Under the pieces are notes generated by a model. The model was not told where the DNA came from. It worked only from the letters and a program-made list of their open reading frames with translations, and searched no databases. DNA of 64,000 bases, taken from assembly GCF_024206495.1 (NCBI RefSeq), contig NZ_JAMBPQ010000010.1, positions 62,001 through 126,000 of the forward strand. The letters run 5' to 3'. The translations under genes and the position numbers were made by a program. Below, piece by piece: positions 17,026 to 25,731 of this stretch. The number at the start of each line of letters is the position of its first letter. The first letter of the stretch is position 1. The DNA is from Paraburkholderia sp. CNPSo 3272 (GTDB lineage: Bacteria; Pseudomonadota; Gammaproteobacteria; Burkholderiales; Burkholderiaceae).

Positions 17026-17862
17026 TCACAGCCGGATCAGCACCGCCCCGCAGGTCACGAGCGCGCACGCCACCATGCGGCGCGCCGTGAGCTTCTCGTT
17101 CATGAAGAGCCAGCCGATCAGCACCGCGAAGACCGACGCGAGTTCGCGCAGCGCGGAAACCATCGCGATAGGCAAGTAACGGAACGCCTCGATCACGAGG
17201 CAATAGGCCGTGAGCGCGAGCACGCCCGCGAGCATGCCGCGCGCGGCCGCGGCCTTCGAGATGAACATCCGCGCCGCGCCGCCGCGCAGCTTGCAGACCA
17301 GGAGAAACTGTGGGACGTTCCATAGTAGATAGACCCACATGATGTAGCTGATGCCGTTGCCGGCCAGGCGCGCGCCGAGGCCGTCGACGACCGAATACAT
17401 CGCGATGAAAAGGCCCGTGAGCAGTGCATACGGCACGCTCTCGCCCGAAAAACGCATGCCGCGCCGAAAGGCGAGCGACATGATGCCAAGCGATACGAGC
17501 GCGACGCCCGTGGCCGCGAGCGCATGCAGATCTTCGTGCGCGAACACGAGCGCGCCCCCGAACACGAGCAGCGGCGAAAGCCCGCGCGCGATCGGGTAGC
17601 TCTGCCCGAAGTCGCCGCTGCGATAGGCGCGGATCAGCGTGAAGCAGTACACGAACTCCAGCACCACCGAGGCGGCGATATACGGCCAGCTCGCCTGCGC
17701 GGGCAGCGGCAGCACGCACACGGCGATCGCGCTCACGACGATGTACGGCACCGAGAACATGCCGAGCAGCCAGAGGCGGTCGCCCGAAAGATGGAGGAAG
17801 GCGTTCCAGCTCGCGTGCATGAGTGCCGAGAGCAGAACCAGCAGAACGACGAAACTGGCCAT
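17026..17862 (-). CDS. EamA/DMT-family transporter
   Basis: A 278-residue membrane protein with about ten hydrophobic helices in two similar halves, the EamA (DMT superfamily) layout. Family features include SALMHASWNAFLHLSGDR near the N-terminus and ALRELASVFAVLIGWLFMNEKLTARR in the second half. Such proteins export metabolites or amino acids; the substrate here cannot be told. It converges on the gabR-like gene with only 28 bp between the stops. Confidence 0.82.
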   Translation of the reverse strand: MASFVVLLVLLSALMHASWNAFLHLSGDRLWLLGMFSVPYIVVSAIAVCVLPLPAQASWPYIAASVVLEFVYCFTLIRAYRSGDFGQSYPIARGLSPLLVFGGALVFAHEDLHALAATGVALVSLGIMSLAFRRGMRFSGESVPYALLTGLFIAMYSVVDGLGARLAGNGISYIMWVYLLWNVPQFLLVCKLRGGAARMFISKAAAARGMLAGVLALTAYCLVIEAFRYLPIAMVSALRELASVFAVLIGWLFMNEKLTARRMVACALVTCGAVLIRL

Positions 17863-17958
17863 CGGGATTGCGAATCGAATGGTTTGTTGGAGACGCGGGC
17901 CGTTGCGGCCGCAATCGTGTGATTATTCCAGCGAACGCGTGTGGCTGCCAGAAATAGG

Positions 17959-18008
17959 AAAAAGCCGCGCAAGCCGTAGTTGTGTTTCTATTCGGCTCGC
18001 GCGGCTTT
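17959..18008 (-). terminator. Rho-independent terminator after phnCDE
   Basis: A near-perfect 16-bp stem, 17961-17976 with 17993-18008 and one mismatch, encloses a 16-base loop. On the minus strand it ends in GGCTTTTTCC. It lies 11 bp past the phnE stop. Confidence 0.85.
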
Positions 18009-18019
18009 GGGGGAACGCG

Positions 18020-18910
18020 TCAGATCACCCGCGCACGCAGTCTTGCGGAGATGAGATCGATGGCCGTGACGACCACGATCACCATGATGAGAACGGCGCT
18101 GGTCTGCTGATAATCGAACGAGCGGATTTCCTCATACAGCACCACGCCGATGCCGCCCGCGCCCACCATGCCCACCACCATCGCCGAGCGCACATTCGAC
18201 TCGAAGCGGTAGAGCGCATACGAGATCCACAGCGGCATGACCTGGGGCAGCACGCCGTAGACGATCTCGTCGAGCGGCGAGGCGCCCGTCGCGCGCACGC
18301 CTTCCACGGGGCGCGGGTCGATGGCTTCCACCGCTTCGGCAAAGAGCTTCGCGAGCACGCCCGTGGTGTGCACCCACAAGGCGAGCACACCGGCGAATGG
18401 CCCGAGGCCCACGGCCACGATGAAGAGCATCGCGAACACCATCTCGTTGATGGCGCGGCAAGCGTCCATCAAACGACGCACGGGATGCAGCACCCACGCG
18501 GGCGCGAGATTGTGCGCGGACATGAGCCCGAACGGCACCGCGCAGACGATGGCGAGCGCCGTGCCCCACAGCGCCACCGCGATCGTGACCCACATTTCCT
18601 GGGCATACGTGCGCCATTCCGTGAAGTCCGGGGGGAAGAAGCCGCGTGCGAACGTGCCCATGTTCGCGGAGTCGGAGAAGAGGTCGAGCGGGCGCATGTC
18701 GGCGCCTCGCCACGCCACGCCGAGCAGCACGAACACGATCGCCCAGAGCACGAGCGAAGACCAGCTGCGTTTGCCTGCCAGGCCGCTCGCCGCAAGGGCC
18801 GCCGCTTGCGGCGCGGCGGCGGCGTTCGGCGGCGCCGCCGGCCCGGCAGCGGGCCTTGCGACTTCTGCCTGCGGCACGGCGCGTGAGCTGTCGAAATCCA
18901 TTGCGCCCAT
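18020..18910 (-). CDS. phnE: PhnE, phosphonate ABC transporter permease
   Basis: A 296-residue permease with an Ala/Pro-rich cytoplasmic N-terminus (residues 1-48) longer than usual, then about six helices. The EAA-type cytoplasmic loop is [21 protein letters not shown], and [23 protein letters not shown] is a PhnE hallmark. It moves phosphonates across the inner membrane with PhnC and PhnD. The start shares one base with the phnD stop (TAATG). Confidence 0.92.
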   Translation of the reverse strand: MGAMDFDSSRAVPQAEVARPAAGPAAPPNAAAAPQAAALAASGLAGKRSWSSLVLWAIVFVLLGVAWRGADMRPLDLFSDSANMGTFARGFFPPDFTEWRTYAQEMWVTIAVALWGTALAIVCAVPFGLMSAHNLAPAWVLHPVRRLMDACRAINEMVFAMLFIVAVGLGPFAGVLALWVHTTGVLAKLFAEAVEAIDPRPVEGVRATGASPLDEIVYGVLPQVMPLWISYALYRFESNVRSAMVVGMVGAGGIGVVLYEEIRSFDYQQTSAVLIMVIVVVTAIDLISARLRARVI

Positions 18911-19896
18911 TACTGCTTCGCAGGTGCGGCGAGCGCGCCGATCTTCGCGTCGATGGCCGCGATCTGGCTCTTGCGGTCGTCGTCGGAGAGATGCGTGTCG
19001 GCGGCGATCTTCTCTTTCTGCTGGAACAGCGCGACCTGGCGGATCGGCAGGAGCTGCGCGTCGGTGGCGGGCGCGAAGCCTGCGTAGCCGGTGATATCGG
19101 CCATGATCTTCTTCTCGCGCGGATCGGTCTTGGCGTAGTGGTAGAAGAAGTCGCGCAGCTTCTGCTTGGTGGCCTCAGGCAGATCCTTGCGATACACGAG
19201 CGGATCGGACGGAATCAGCGGCGACGTCCACAGCACGCGCACCTGGGCAAAGCGGTCCGGGTGCTTCTGTTGCAGCGTGGAAAGTTCGATGGTGTTGTTG
19301 GTGGCGATATCCACCTTGTTGTTCACCACGGCCAGCAGGTTCGCTTCGTGGCTCGAAGGCAGCACGGTCTTGAAGTTCGTCGCGTTCACCGAAATGCCGT
19401 GCTTCGCAAAAAGGTAATAGCCCGGAATCAGCGTGCCCGAGGTCGAATTGGGGTCGCCCCAGCCGAGCGTCAGATCCTTAGTATTCTTGAACACATCGTC
19501 GATCGACTTCACGCGGCTGTTCACGTTGGTGATGAGCACCGACTTGTAGCCCGCATCGCCGTTCGCGTAGAGCACCTTCGCGAAGATTTCGCCATTCGAG
19601 CGGTCCACGGCTTCCATGGCCGAAGCGTTGCCGAAGTAGCCGATCTGCACCTTGTTGAAGCGCATGGCTTCGATGATGCCCGAGTAGTCGGTGGCGAAGA
19701 ACGCATTCACGTGCAGGCCGGTCTGCTTGTTCAGGTCATCGATGAACGGCTGCCAGCGTTGCTTGAGCACCGCCGACGAGTCGGTCGAGATGATGCCGAA
19801 GCTGAGATCTTCCGCGTGAGCGGCCGCGCTGCCGAGCGAGGCAAACGCGACGGCGCCGGCGGCGCACCAGGAGAGCATGGAGCGGAACAGGTTCAT
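18910..19896 (-). CDS. phnD: PhnD, phosphonate-binding periplasmic protein
   Basis: A 328-residue solute-binding protein with a signal peptide (residues 1-27, cleavage near AHA). The PhnD signatures [11 protein letters not shown], the [21 protein letters not shown] pocket region and [17 protein letters not shown] (phosphonate-oxygen binding) are all present. It delivers phosphonates to PhnE/PhnC. The ATG at 19896 ([10 protein letters not shown]) gives a normal signal peptide; an upstream frame to 20040 overlaps phnC and is rejected. It sits 58 bp after phnC. Confidence 0.94.
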   Translation of the reverse strand: MNLFRSMLSWCAAGAVAFASLGSAAAHAEDLSFGIISTDSSAVLKQRWQPFIDDLNKQTGLHVNAFFATDYSGIIEAMRFNKVQIGYFGNASAMEAVDRSNGEIFAKVLYANGDAGYKSVLITNVNSRVKSIDDVFKNTKDLTLGWGDPNSTSGTLIPGYYLFAKHGISVNATNFKTVLPSSHEANLLAVVNNKVDIATNNTIELSTLQQKHPDRFAQVRVLWTSPLIPSDPLVYRKDLPEATKQKLRDFFYHYAKTDPREKKIMADITGYAGFAPATDAQLLPIRQVALFQQKEKIAADTHLSDDDRKSQIAAIDAKIGALAAPAKQ

Positions 19897-19954
19897 TGGG
19901 GCGGTCCGTGGTGAGTAAAAACGTTGTGGGTTGGAAATGGGTTGGGTTGCGCGA

Positions 19955-20782
19955 TCAGGCCGCGCGAGGCTGCGCGCCGAAGCGCGTTGCCGCGGACGGC
20001 GCAGCATCGGGTTCGAGCAACTCGCGCGCGGCGTTGCCATAAAGCTGTTGCAGCAGGGCGGGCGTGAGCGCCGACGATGCGCCGTCGTACACCACGCGCC
20101 CGTCGCGCAGCGCGATCGTGCGCGGGCAGTACTCCATGGCGATATCCACCTGATGCAGCGAAACGACCACCGTCAAGCCGTGATCGCGATTGAGCATGCG
20201 CATCATGTCCATCACGCGGCGCGACGATGCGGGGTCGAGCGAGGCGATGGGTTCGTCGGCGAGAATCAGGCGCGCGCGCTGCACGAGTGCGCGGGCGAGC
20301 GCCGCGCGCTGCTGCTGGCCGCCCGAGAGGTTCGAAGCGCGCTCGGCGGCCTTGTGCGCGATGCCGACCTCGCCGAGCGCGGCCAGCATCAGCTCGCGTT
20401 CGGCGCGCGGAAAGCGGCCCGTGAGGCGTCGCCAGAGCGGCAGCCGCGACAGCGCGCCGATCAGCACATTCGTCTCGACCGTGAGGCGATGCACGAGATT
20501 GAATTGCTGAAACACGAAGCCGATGTCACGGCGAATGCGGCGCACTTCGCGCACGATGCGGCCGTCCTGCTGGATAGGACGACCAAGAATCTCGATGCGC
20601 GAAGGCTGCGGGTCGGAAGCCGTAAAGCCGGCAATATGGCGGAGCAGGGTCGATTTGCCCGAGCCCGATGCGCCGATCAGCGCGACCATCTCGCCAACGC
20701 CTACGCGCAGGTTGATTTCGTCGAGTGCCTTGCGGCCGCTGTCGAAGCTTTTCGAGAGGCGTTCGATGCGTATGGCGTCCAT
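19955..20782 (-). CDS. phnC: PhnC, phosphonate ABC transporter ATPase
   Basis: A 275-residue ABC ATPase. Walker A is GASGSGKST (residues 37-45), the signature [15 protein letters not shown], and Walker [14 protein letters not shown]; the switch His is in [16 protein letters not shown] and FVFQQFNLV are typical of PhnC. It powers phosphonate import with PhnD and PhnE and is first of the phnC-phnD-phnE operon. A copy of the phnF palindrome core lies 72 bp upstream of its start, linking it to the C-P lyase genes at 1-3447. Confidence 0.94.
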   Translation of the reverse strand: MDAIRIERLSKSFDSGRKALDEINLRVGVGEMVALIGASGSGKSTLLRHIAGFTASDPQPSRIEILGRPIQQDGRIVREVRRIRRDIGFVFQQFNLVHRLTVETNVLIGALSRLPLWRRLTGRFPRAERELMLAALGEVGIAHKAAERASNLSGGQQQRAALARALVQRARLILADEPIASLDPASSRRVMDMMRMLNRDHGLTVVVSLHQVDIAMEYCPRTIALRDGRVVYDGASSALTPALLQQLYGNAARELLEPDAAPSAATRFGAQPRAA

Positions 20783-20852
20783 AACAATCCGTCGCTGTGT
20801 AGTCGAGGGCTCATTCTAGGAAGGGACTGTGACGGTTGAGTGAAGGTGTCGC

Positions 20853-20866
20853 GACGTCTAGACGAC
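20853..20866. promoter_or_regulatory. PhnF-like half-palindrome upstream of phnC
   Basis: ACGTCTAGACG (20854-20864) matches the centre of the 20-bp palindrome at 1292-1311. The flanks agree only partly: on the minus strand TAG-TCGTCTAGACG compares with TAA-ACGTCTAGACG. Its position 72 bp upstream of phnC suggests a second PhnF operator. Confidence 0.65.
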
Positions 20867-20910
20867 TACATGTCTTGCGGTCTTGCTGGCGCGGAAAAAT
20901 CGCGAGAGAT

Positions 20911-20942
20911 GTGACAGGGACATGACGCCAAACATCTGTCAC
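20911..20942. repeat. Inverted repeat GTGACAG-N18-CTGTCAC
   Basis: Seven-base arms at 20911-20917 and 20936-20942 are perfectly inverted. The repeat lies between the divergent phnC and M14 peptidase genes and could be a binding site for an unidentified regulator. Confidence 0.4.
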
Positions 20943-21075
20943 GCTCAATACTGCGGGAAGCGGCTATATTGATGGGCAACGTACGTGCTGTCCCTGGTTT
21001 TACTGACTTATTGCTGACTCATTGTCGACAGGGGTCGCGCGCACAAGGCAGTTGTAGACAATGCGGCCGCACGCG

Positions 21076-21143
21076 GCGGCCCCACCTGGGCGGCCCCACC
21101 TGGGCGGCCCCACCTAGGCGGCCCCACCTAGGCGGCCCCATCC
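21076..21143. repeat. 14-bp tandem repeat, nearly five copies
   Basis: The unit GCGGCCCCACCTGG is repeated at 21076, 21090, 21104 and 21118, with a partial fifth copy at 21132-21143. The first two end in TGG and the next two in TAG. The array ends 26 bp before the M14 peptidase ATG and an open frame runs through it. Fourteen is not a multiple of three, so copy changes would alter spacing or frame. Confidence 0.9.
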
Positions 21144-21169
21144 AAACAAGCGACGAGACCCGGCGCCAT

Positions 21170-22204
21170 ATGCAGGCCCTGAGCTTCCTACCCGACAGCT
21201 TCGAGGAATACGAGGACCTCAAGACGATCCTCGATGCCGGCGCGCGCTGGCTCGACATTCGCAGCGAGGGCGAAGTCGAGGTGCGCGGCCGTACGTTTCC
21301 TCTTTATGTGGCGGCAATCGGCTCGCGCGATCCGGCCGCGCCCGGCATTGGTTTCTTCGGCGGTATTCATGGGCTCGAGCGCATTGGCTCGCAGCTCGTG
21401 CTCGACTACATGCGCGCACTGGTTGGACGTCTTGCCTGGGACGAACTGCTCCTGCGTCAGCTCGAGTCCGTGCGCATCGTGTTCGCGCCGATCCTCAATC
21501 CCGGCGGCATGTGGCTTGCCACGCGCGCGAACCCGAACGGCGTGGACCTCATGCGCAACGCGCCGCAGGACGCCGACGAGCGCGTGCCCTTTCTCGCGGG
21601 GGGCCAGCGCGTCGGCTCGTGGCTGCCGTGGTATCGGGGGCGGCGCGGCGCGGCCATGGAGATCGAGGCGCAGGCGCTCCTGAAGATCGTCGACGAAGAA
21701 CTCACGCGGCGCCCACTTTCGTTCGCGCTCGACTGCCATTCGGGTTACGGCTGGACCGACAGCATCTGGTTTCCGTATGCGCGCACGCGCCGCCTCATCC
21801 GCCATCTGCCCGAGATGTACGTGCTCAAGACGATGTTCGAGCGCGCGCATCCGCATCACGGCTACACATTCGAGCCGCAGAGCCACCAATATTTGCTCCA
21901 CGGCGACTTGTGGGATTGCGCATATGATCGCGCGCCGGACAGCAATATCTTTCTGCCGCTCACGCTCGAACTGGGCTCGTGGCTGTGGATCAAGAAGAAC
22001 CCGCGCCAGATCTTTTCGCGCCAGGGCATGTTCAATCCGCTCTTGCAGCATCGCACGGCGCGGGTATTGCGCCGTCACGCCAACCTGTTCGAGTTCCTCA
22101 CGCGCGCCGCGTATTCCTCGCAGCGCTGGTTGCCCGAGGGCGTGATCCGCGACGAGGTGCTGAAAAGCGCGATCGGGCACTGGTATCGCAAGCCGGGCAC
22201 ATGA
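21170..22204 (+). CDS. M14-family zinc carboxypeptidase-like protein
   Basis: A 344-residue protein with the M14 metal site: HGLE (His67, Glu70), His190 in DCHSGYG, and a probable catalytic Glu267 in LTLELGSW. It may trim peptides, peptidoglycan fragments or an amino-acylated substrate; the target is unknown. No signal peptide is evident. The start is uncertain: ATG 21170 fits the domain, but an in-frame ATG at 20972 would add the translated tandem repeat, and neither has a good Shine-Dalgarno. The stop overlaps the next gene by four bases (ATGA). Confidence 0.8.
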   Translation: MQALSFLPDSFEEYEDLKTILDAGARWLDIRSEGEVEVRGRTFPLYVAAIGSRDPAAPGIGFFGGIHGLERIGSQLVLDYMRALVGRLAWDELLLRQLESVRIVFAPILNPGGMWLATRANPNGVDLMRNAPQDADERVPFLAGGQRVGSWLPWYRGRRGAAMEIEAQALLKIVDEELTRRPLSFALDCHSGYGWTDSIWFPYARTRRLIRHLPEMYVLKTMFERAHPHHGYTFEPQSHQYLLHGDLWDCAYDRAPDSNIFLPLTLELGSWLWIKKNPRQIFSRQGMFNPLLQHRTARVLRRHANLFEFLTRAAYSSQRWLPEGVIRDEVLKSAIGHWYRKPGT

Positions 22205-22983
22205 GCGAACCGTGGATCCTGCTGCGCGGCCTCACGCGCGAATCGCGCCACTGGGGCGCGTTCGCCACGCTGCTTGCGGCCCGTAACGGCGTGCTGCCCA
22301 TCGACCTGCCGGGCAACGGCACGGCGGTGCACGAACGCTCGCCGCTCGCGGTGGACGACTACGTGGATGCGCTGCGCGCCGAAGCGCAGCGGCACGGGGC
22401 CCGCGCACCTTACCGCGTGCTGGCGATGTCGCTCGGCGGCATGGTGGCGACGGCGTGGGCGCTGCGTTACCCCGAAGAAGTCGGGCGCCTCGTGCTCGTG
22501 AACACGAGCATGCGGCCTTTTAGTCGCATTCACGAGCGCTTGCGGCCCTCGGCGTGGCCCGCGCTCGTGCGCGTGGCGCGGCATTGGGATGGCGTCGACA
22601 GCAGCAACATTGCCGAGACGCTGATCCACGGGCTCACCTGCGTGCGCCGCGACACGCTCGCGGCCGACCTCGAAACGTGGCGCGCGATCCGCGAGAGCGC
22701 CCATGTGAGCCGCGCAAACGCGCTGCGCCAGCTCGCCGCCGCCGCGCGCTTCAAGGCGCGCGCCGCGCCGCGCTGTACGGTGCTCGTGGTGTCGTCGCAA
22801 GGCGACCGGCTCGTCAACCCCGTTTGCTCGGCGCGGCTCGCGCGGGCCTGGGGCGCGCCGCACGTGGCGCATCCGTGGGCGGGGCACGATCTCCCGCACG
22901 ACGATCCGCAATGGCTCGTCGATACGCTCCACGCAGGCGACGTCGCCGCGAACGCCGCTGGCCAGGCCGCCGGGCGCGGCTGA
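22201..22983 (+). CDS. Alpha/beta hydrolase
   Basis: A 260-residue alpha/beta hydrolase with a plausible triad: Ser77 in LAMSLGGM, Asp202 in SQGDRLVNP, and His229 in WAGHDLPHDDP. The nucleophile elbow begins with Ala instead of the usual Gly. Substrate unknown; esterase, amidase or thioesterase activity is possible. The ATGA overlap with the M14 peptidase gene argues that the two act together, perhaps in sequence on one substrate. selD follows 95 bp later on the same strand. Confidence 0.78.
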   Translation: MSEPWILLRGLTRESRHWGAFATLLAARNGVLPIDLPGNGTAVHERSPLAVDDYVDALRAEAQRHGARAPYRVLAMSLGGMVATAWALRYPEEVGRLVLVNTSMRPFSRIHERLRPSAWPALVRVARHWDGVDSSNIAETLIHGLTCVRRDTLAADLETWRAIRESAHVSRANALRQLAAAARFKARAAPRCTVLVVSSQGDRLVNPVCSARLARAWGAPHVAHPWAGHDLPHDDPQWLVDTLHAGDVAANAAGQAAGRG

Positions 22984-23078
22984 GCGGCGCCGCGGCGGGT
23001 GCGCGCCGCCCGCATCGCCGCCGGCGATTGCCCCATAATACGAAAACTCATCCGGCACTTTCAGGACGACTTCCAGAC

Positions 23079-24146
23079 ATGAACGATAAACCCGCCATTG
23101 GCGCCGCGGTGCCGCGCCTCACGAGCCTTTCGCACGGCGGCGGCTGCGGCTGCAAGATCGCGCCGGGCGTGCTTTCCGCGCTGCTCGCCCGCGGCACGCC
23201 GCTCACCACCGTGTTTCCGAACCTGCTGGTCGGCACCGAGACCGCCGACGACGCCGCCGTCTACAAGCTCAACGACGAGCAGGCCATCGTCGCGACCACG
23301 GACTTCTTCATGCCGATCGTCGACGACCCGTACGACTTCGGTCGCATCGCCGCGACCAACGCGCTCTCGGACGTCTACGCCATGGGCGGCAAGCCGATCC
23401 TCGCGCTGGCGCTCGTGGGCATGCCCATCAACGTGCTGCCGCACGACGTGATCGCGCAGGTGCTGCGCGGCGGCGAGGACGTGTGCGCGGCCGCGGGCAT
23501 TCCCGTGGCGGGCGGCCATTCGATCGACTCCGTGGAGCCCATCTACGGCCTTGCGGCGCTCGGCGTCGTGCATCCCGAGCGCGTGAAGCGCAACGCGTCG
23601 GCACAAGCCGGCGACGTGCTCGTGCTCGGCAAGCCGCTGGGCGTGGGCGTACTTTCCGCCGCGCTCAAGAAGGAAATGCTCGGCGACGCGGGCTACAAGG
23701 CGATGGTGGCCGCCGCAACCCTGCTCAACAAGCCGGGCGCGACGCTCGCGGAACTGCATGGCGTGCACGCCATGACCGACGTGACGGGCTTCGGCCTGCT
23801 CGGCCACACGCTCGAAATCGCGCGCGGCGCGAATCTCACGGCGCGCTTGCATTACGCCCATCTGCCGTGGCTGCCGGGCGTGCAGAAGTTCGTCGATGAC
23901 GGCGTATACACGGGCGCCTCGGGCCGCAACTGGGCCTCGTACGGCGACGCCGTCACGCTCGCGCCCAGCCTTCCCGAAAGCGCGCGCACGCTGCTCACCG
24001 ACCCGCAAACCTCGGGCGGCCTGCTCGTGGCCTGCGCGCCGGAAAGCGTGGACGACGTGCTGGCGATCTTCCGCGCGGAAGGCTTTGACGACGCCCGTGT
24101 GATCGGCGAACTGGGCGCAGGCCCGGCACGCGTGGACGTCGCATGA
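23079..24146 (+). CDS. selD: SelD, selenide water dikinase
   Basis: A 355-residue protein with the SelD selenium-binding site, the conserved Cys-Gly-Cys-Lys: Cys23, Cys25 and Lys26. The AIR-synthase-like ATP site is seen in DDAAVYKLND and NALSDVYAMGG. It makes selenophosphate from selenide and ATP, the selenium donor for selenocysteine and for tRNA selenouridine. The catalytic position is Cys, not Sec. No selA, selB or mnmH is in the window, so the use of its product cannot be read from context. A CDF gene follows 7 bp after its stop. Confidence 0.94.
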   Translation: MNDKPAIGAAVPRLTSLSHGGGCGCKIAPGVLSALLARGTPLTTVFPNLLVGTETADDAAVYKLNDEQAIVATTDFFMPIVDDPYDFGRIAATNALSDVYAMGGKPILALALVGMPINVLPHDVIAQVLRGGEDVCAAAGIPVAGGHSIDSVEPIYGLAALGVVHPERVKRNASAQAGDVLVLGKPLGVGVLSAALKKEMLGDAGYKAMVAAATLLNKPGATLAELHGVHAMTDVTGFGLLGHTLEIARGANLTARLHYAHLPWLPGVQKFVDDGVYTGASGRNWASYGDAVTLAPSLPESARTLLTDPQTSGGLLVACAPESVDDVLAIFRAEGFDDARVIGELGAGPARVDVA

Positions 24147-24153
24147 GGGCCGT

Positions 24154-25059
24154 ATGAGCGGAGAATCGCCGAAAGCCATCTTCTACGCGCTCGCTGCGAA
24201 CTTCGGCATAGCGGTCTGCAAATACGCTGCCGCGGCGTTCACGGGTTCGGGGTCGATGTTCGCGGAGGCGATTCACTCCACGGCCGACTGTGGCAATCAG
24301 CTGCTTTTGCTGTTCGGCCTGCGCCAGTCGCGCGAGCCACCCACGCCGCTGCATCCCATGGGCACGGGCCGCGCCATCAACTTCTATTCGCTGCTCGTGG
24401 CGCTGCTGCTGTTTTTCGTGGGCGGCGCTTTCTCGGTCTACGAGGGCGTGCATCGGCTGATCGCGCGCGAGCCGTTGCGATTCGTTTATGTGGCTCTCGT
24501 CGTGCTCGGCATTTCCGTGGTGCTCGAAGCGTTTTCGCTTTATGGCGCGATGCGCGAGATTCGCAAGGGTGCGCCCACGCAATCGCTGTGGCGCTGGGCG
24601 CGCGAAACGCGCGACTCCGACCTGCTCGTCGTGGCGGGAGAGGACATCGCCGCGCTGGCGGGTCTCGCCATTGCGTTCGCCGCCGTTCTGCTCACAGTCA
24701 TCACGGGCAATCCGGTATGGGATGCGTGCGGCTCGATCGGCGTGGGCATTCTGCTGATGCTGATTGCGTGGTTCATCGCGCGCGAAGTGAAGTCGATGAT
24801 CGTTGGCGAATCGGCCAGCCCGGAAATGCGGCGCGATATCGAATCGTTCCTGCGCGCGCGGCCCGAGATTCAAAGCATCATCAGCCTCATTACCCTGCAA
24901 TGGGGCAAGGAGGTGATGGTGGCGGTGCAGTGTGAAATGCTCCAGTACGACCACAGCCGCACCATGGTCGAGGCGATCAACGAGATCGAAGCCGATCTGC
25001 AGGCGCGCTTTCCTCTCGTGCGCTGGGTATTTTTCGAGCCGGATTTCGTGAACCGGTAA
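24154..25059 (+). CDS. Cation diffusion facilitator family transporter
   Basis: A 301-residue membrane protein of the CDF family. Six hydrophobic helices (about 10-215) carry the metal motif HSTAD (residues 41-45) in helix 2 and GEDIAALAG in helix 5, where the common HxxxD is replaced by ED, as in the SLC30A9-like branch. A cytoplasmic C-terminal domain (about 220-301) follows. It probably exports a divalent metal in exchange for protons; the metal is unknown. The gap after selD is 7 bp, so the two are likely cotranscribed. Confidence 0.86.
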   Translation: MSGESPKAIFYALAANFGIAVCKYAAAAFTGSGSMFAEAIHSTADCGNQLLLLFGLRQSREPPTPLHPMGTGRAINFYSLLVALLLFFVGGAFSVYEGVHRLIAREPLRFVYVALVVLGISVVLEAFSLYGAMREIRKGAPTQSLWRWARETRDSDLLVVAGEDIAALAGLAIAFAAVLLTVITGNPVWDACGSIGVGILLMLIAWFIAREVKSMIVGESASPEMRRDIESFLRARPEIQSIISLITLQWGKEVMVAVQCEMLQYDHSRTMVEAINEIEADLQARFPLVRWVFFEPDFVNR

Positions 25060-25062
25060 TGC

Positions 25063-25098
25063 AAGGGCCCGGCGGTCGTGAAACCGCCAGGCCCTTTT
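25063..25098 (+). terminator. Rho-independent terminator after the CDF gene
   Basis: AAGGGCC-C-GGCGGT pairs with ACCGCC-A-GGCCCTT with one internal mismatch, then TTTT at 25095-25098. The T run is short. Confidence 0.75.
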
Positions 25099-25131
25099 AT
25101 AACTTTCACATCTTCACGCGCGCTTCACATT

Positions 25132-25206
25132 TCAATGCCGAAACGGCGTCCACACGGGCGTCGTGTTGTCCCACTGCTCGAGTTCGGAAGGTACGGTCGG
25201 TTTCAT
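25132..25206 (-). CDS. Candidate 24-residue peptide
   Basis: An ATG at 25206 with AGGAG six bases upstream opens a 24-codon frame. It reads MKPTVPSELEQWDNTT then PVWTPFRH, ending in TGA at 25132. It begins 55 bp after the DUF4148 stop on the same strand, so the two could share a transcript. I do not recognise it. The strong ribosome site and its Trp/Pro-rich composition make it more than a random frame, but it could be non-coding. Confidence 0.4.
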   Translation of the reverse strand: MKPTVPSELEQWDNTTPVWTPFRH

Positions 25207-25261
25207 GTTGGACTCCTACGTTTTCTGTCTTGCAATCGAAATGACGATGCGTCTTGCGGGC

Positions 25262-25534
25262 TTATTCGCCAGCCTGCGCAACGCGCTGGGCGTTGTTCGC
25301 GCGGCTTTCCTGCAGAGCGATGCGTTGCGCTTGCGTGCGGCCGATCAGGCTTTGCTCGGGGTAGCTCGTCTTGTTCAGCGAGGGCAGCGTGCCGTCGCGA
25401 TACGCGGCAGCGATTTCCGCTTTGACTTCAGCGCGGGTTTTCGGGGCGCTGTTGTCCTGGGCGAAGACCGAAGCGCTGGCGGCGAGCGAAAGAACGAGCG
25501 TGGCGCCAATGGCGGTTGCGAGAGTGCGTTTCAT
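25262..25534 (-). CDS. DUF4148 exported small protein
   Basis: A 90-residue protein with a signal peptide (MKRTLATAIGATLVLSLAAS, cleavage near VFA-Q at about residue 24). The mature part has the DUF4148 pattern KTRAEVKAEIAAAYRDGTLP, then repeated Gln/Arg near the end. This family is abundant in Burkholderia and relatives; its function is unknown and it is thought to be periplasmic. ATG 25534 follows AAGGAGCAGATC, which decides the start. The gene may be cotranscribed with the candidate peptide at 25132-25206. Confidence 0.85.
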   Translation of the reverse strand: MKRTLATAIGATLVLSLAASASVFAQDNSAPKTRAEVKAEIAAAYRDGTLPSLNKTSYPEQSLIGRTQAQRIALQESRANNAQRVAQAGE

Positions 25535-25731
25535 GATCTGCTCCTTTTGTACTGGTGCCACGTGGGTCGCGGCGACAGGAGCAAATGTAGTTGCGCAGCC
25601 GTTTGCGATAAACGGCTGGAACGCGAAAGCAATTGTCGAAAATCCGGAACAATCGCTGCGCCGCGCCCGCAAAGCCTTTGCGGGCGCGGTCTCGAGGGTT
25701 GGCGCAGCGCGACGGCGTTACGCCGCCCAGC

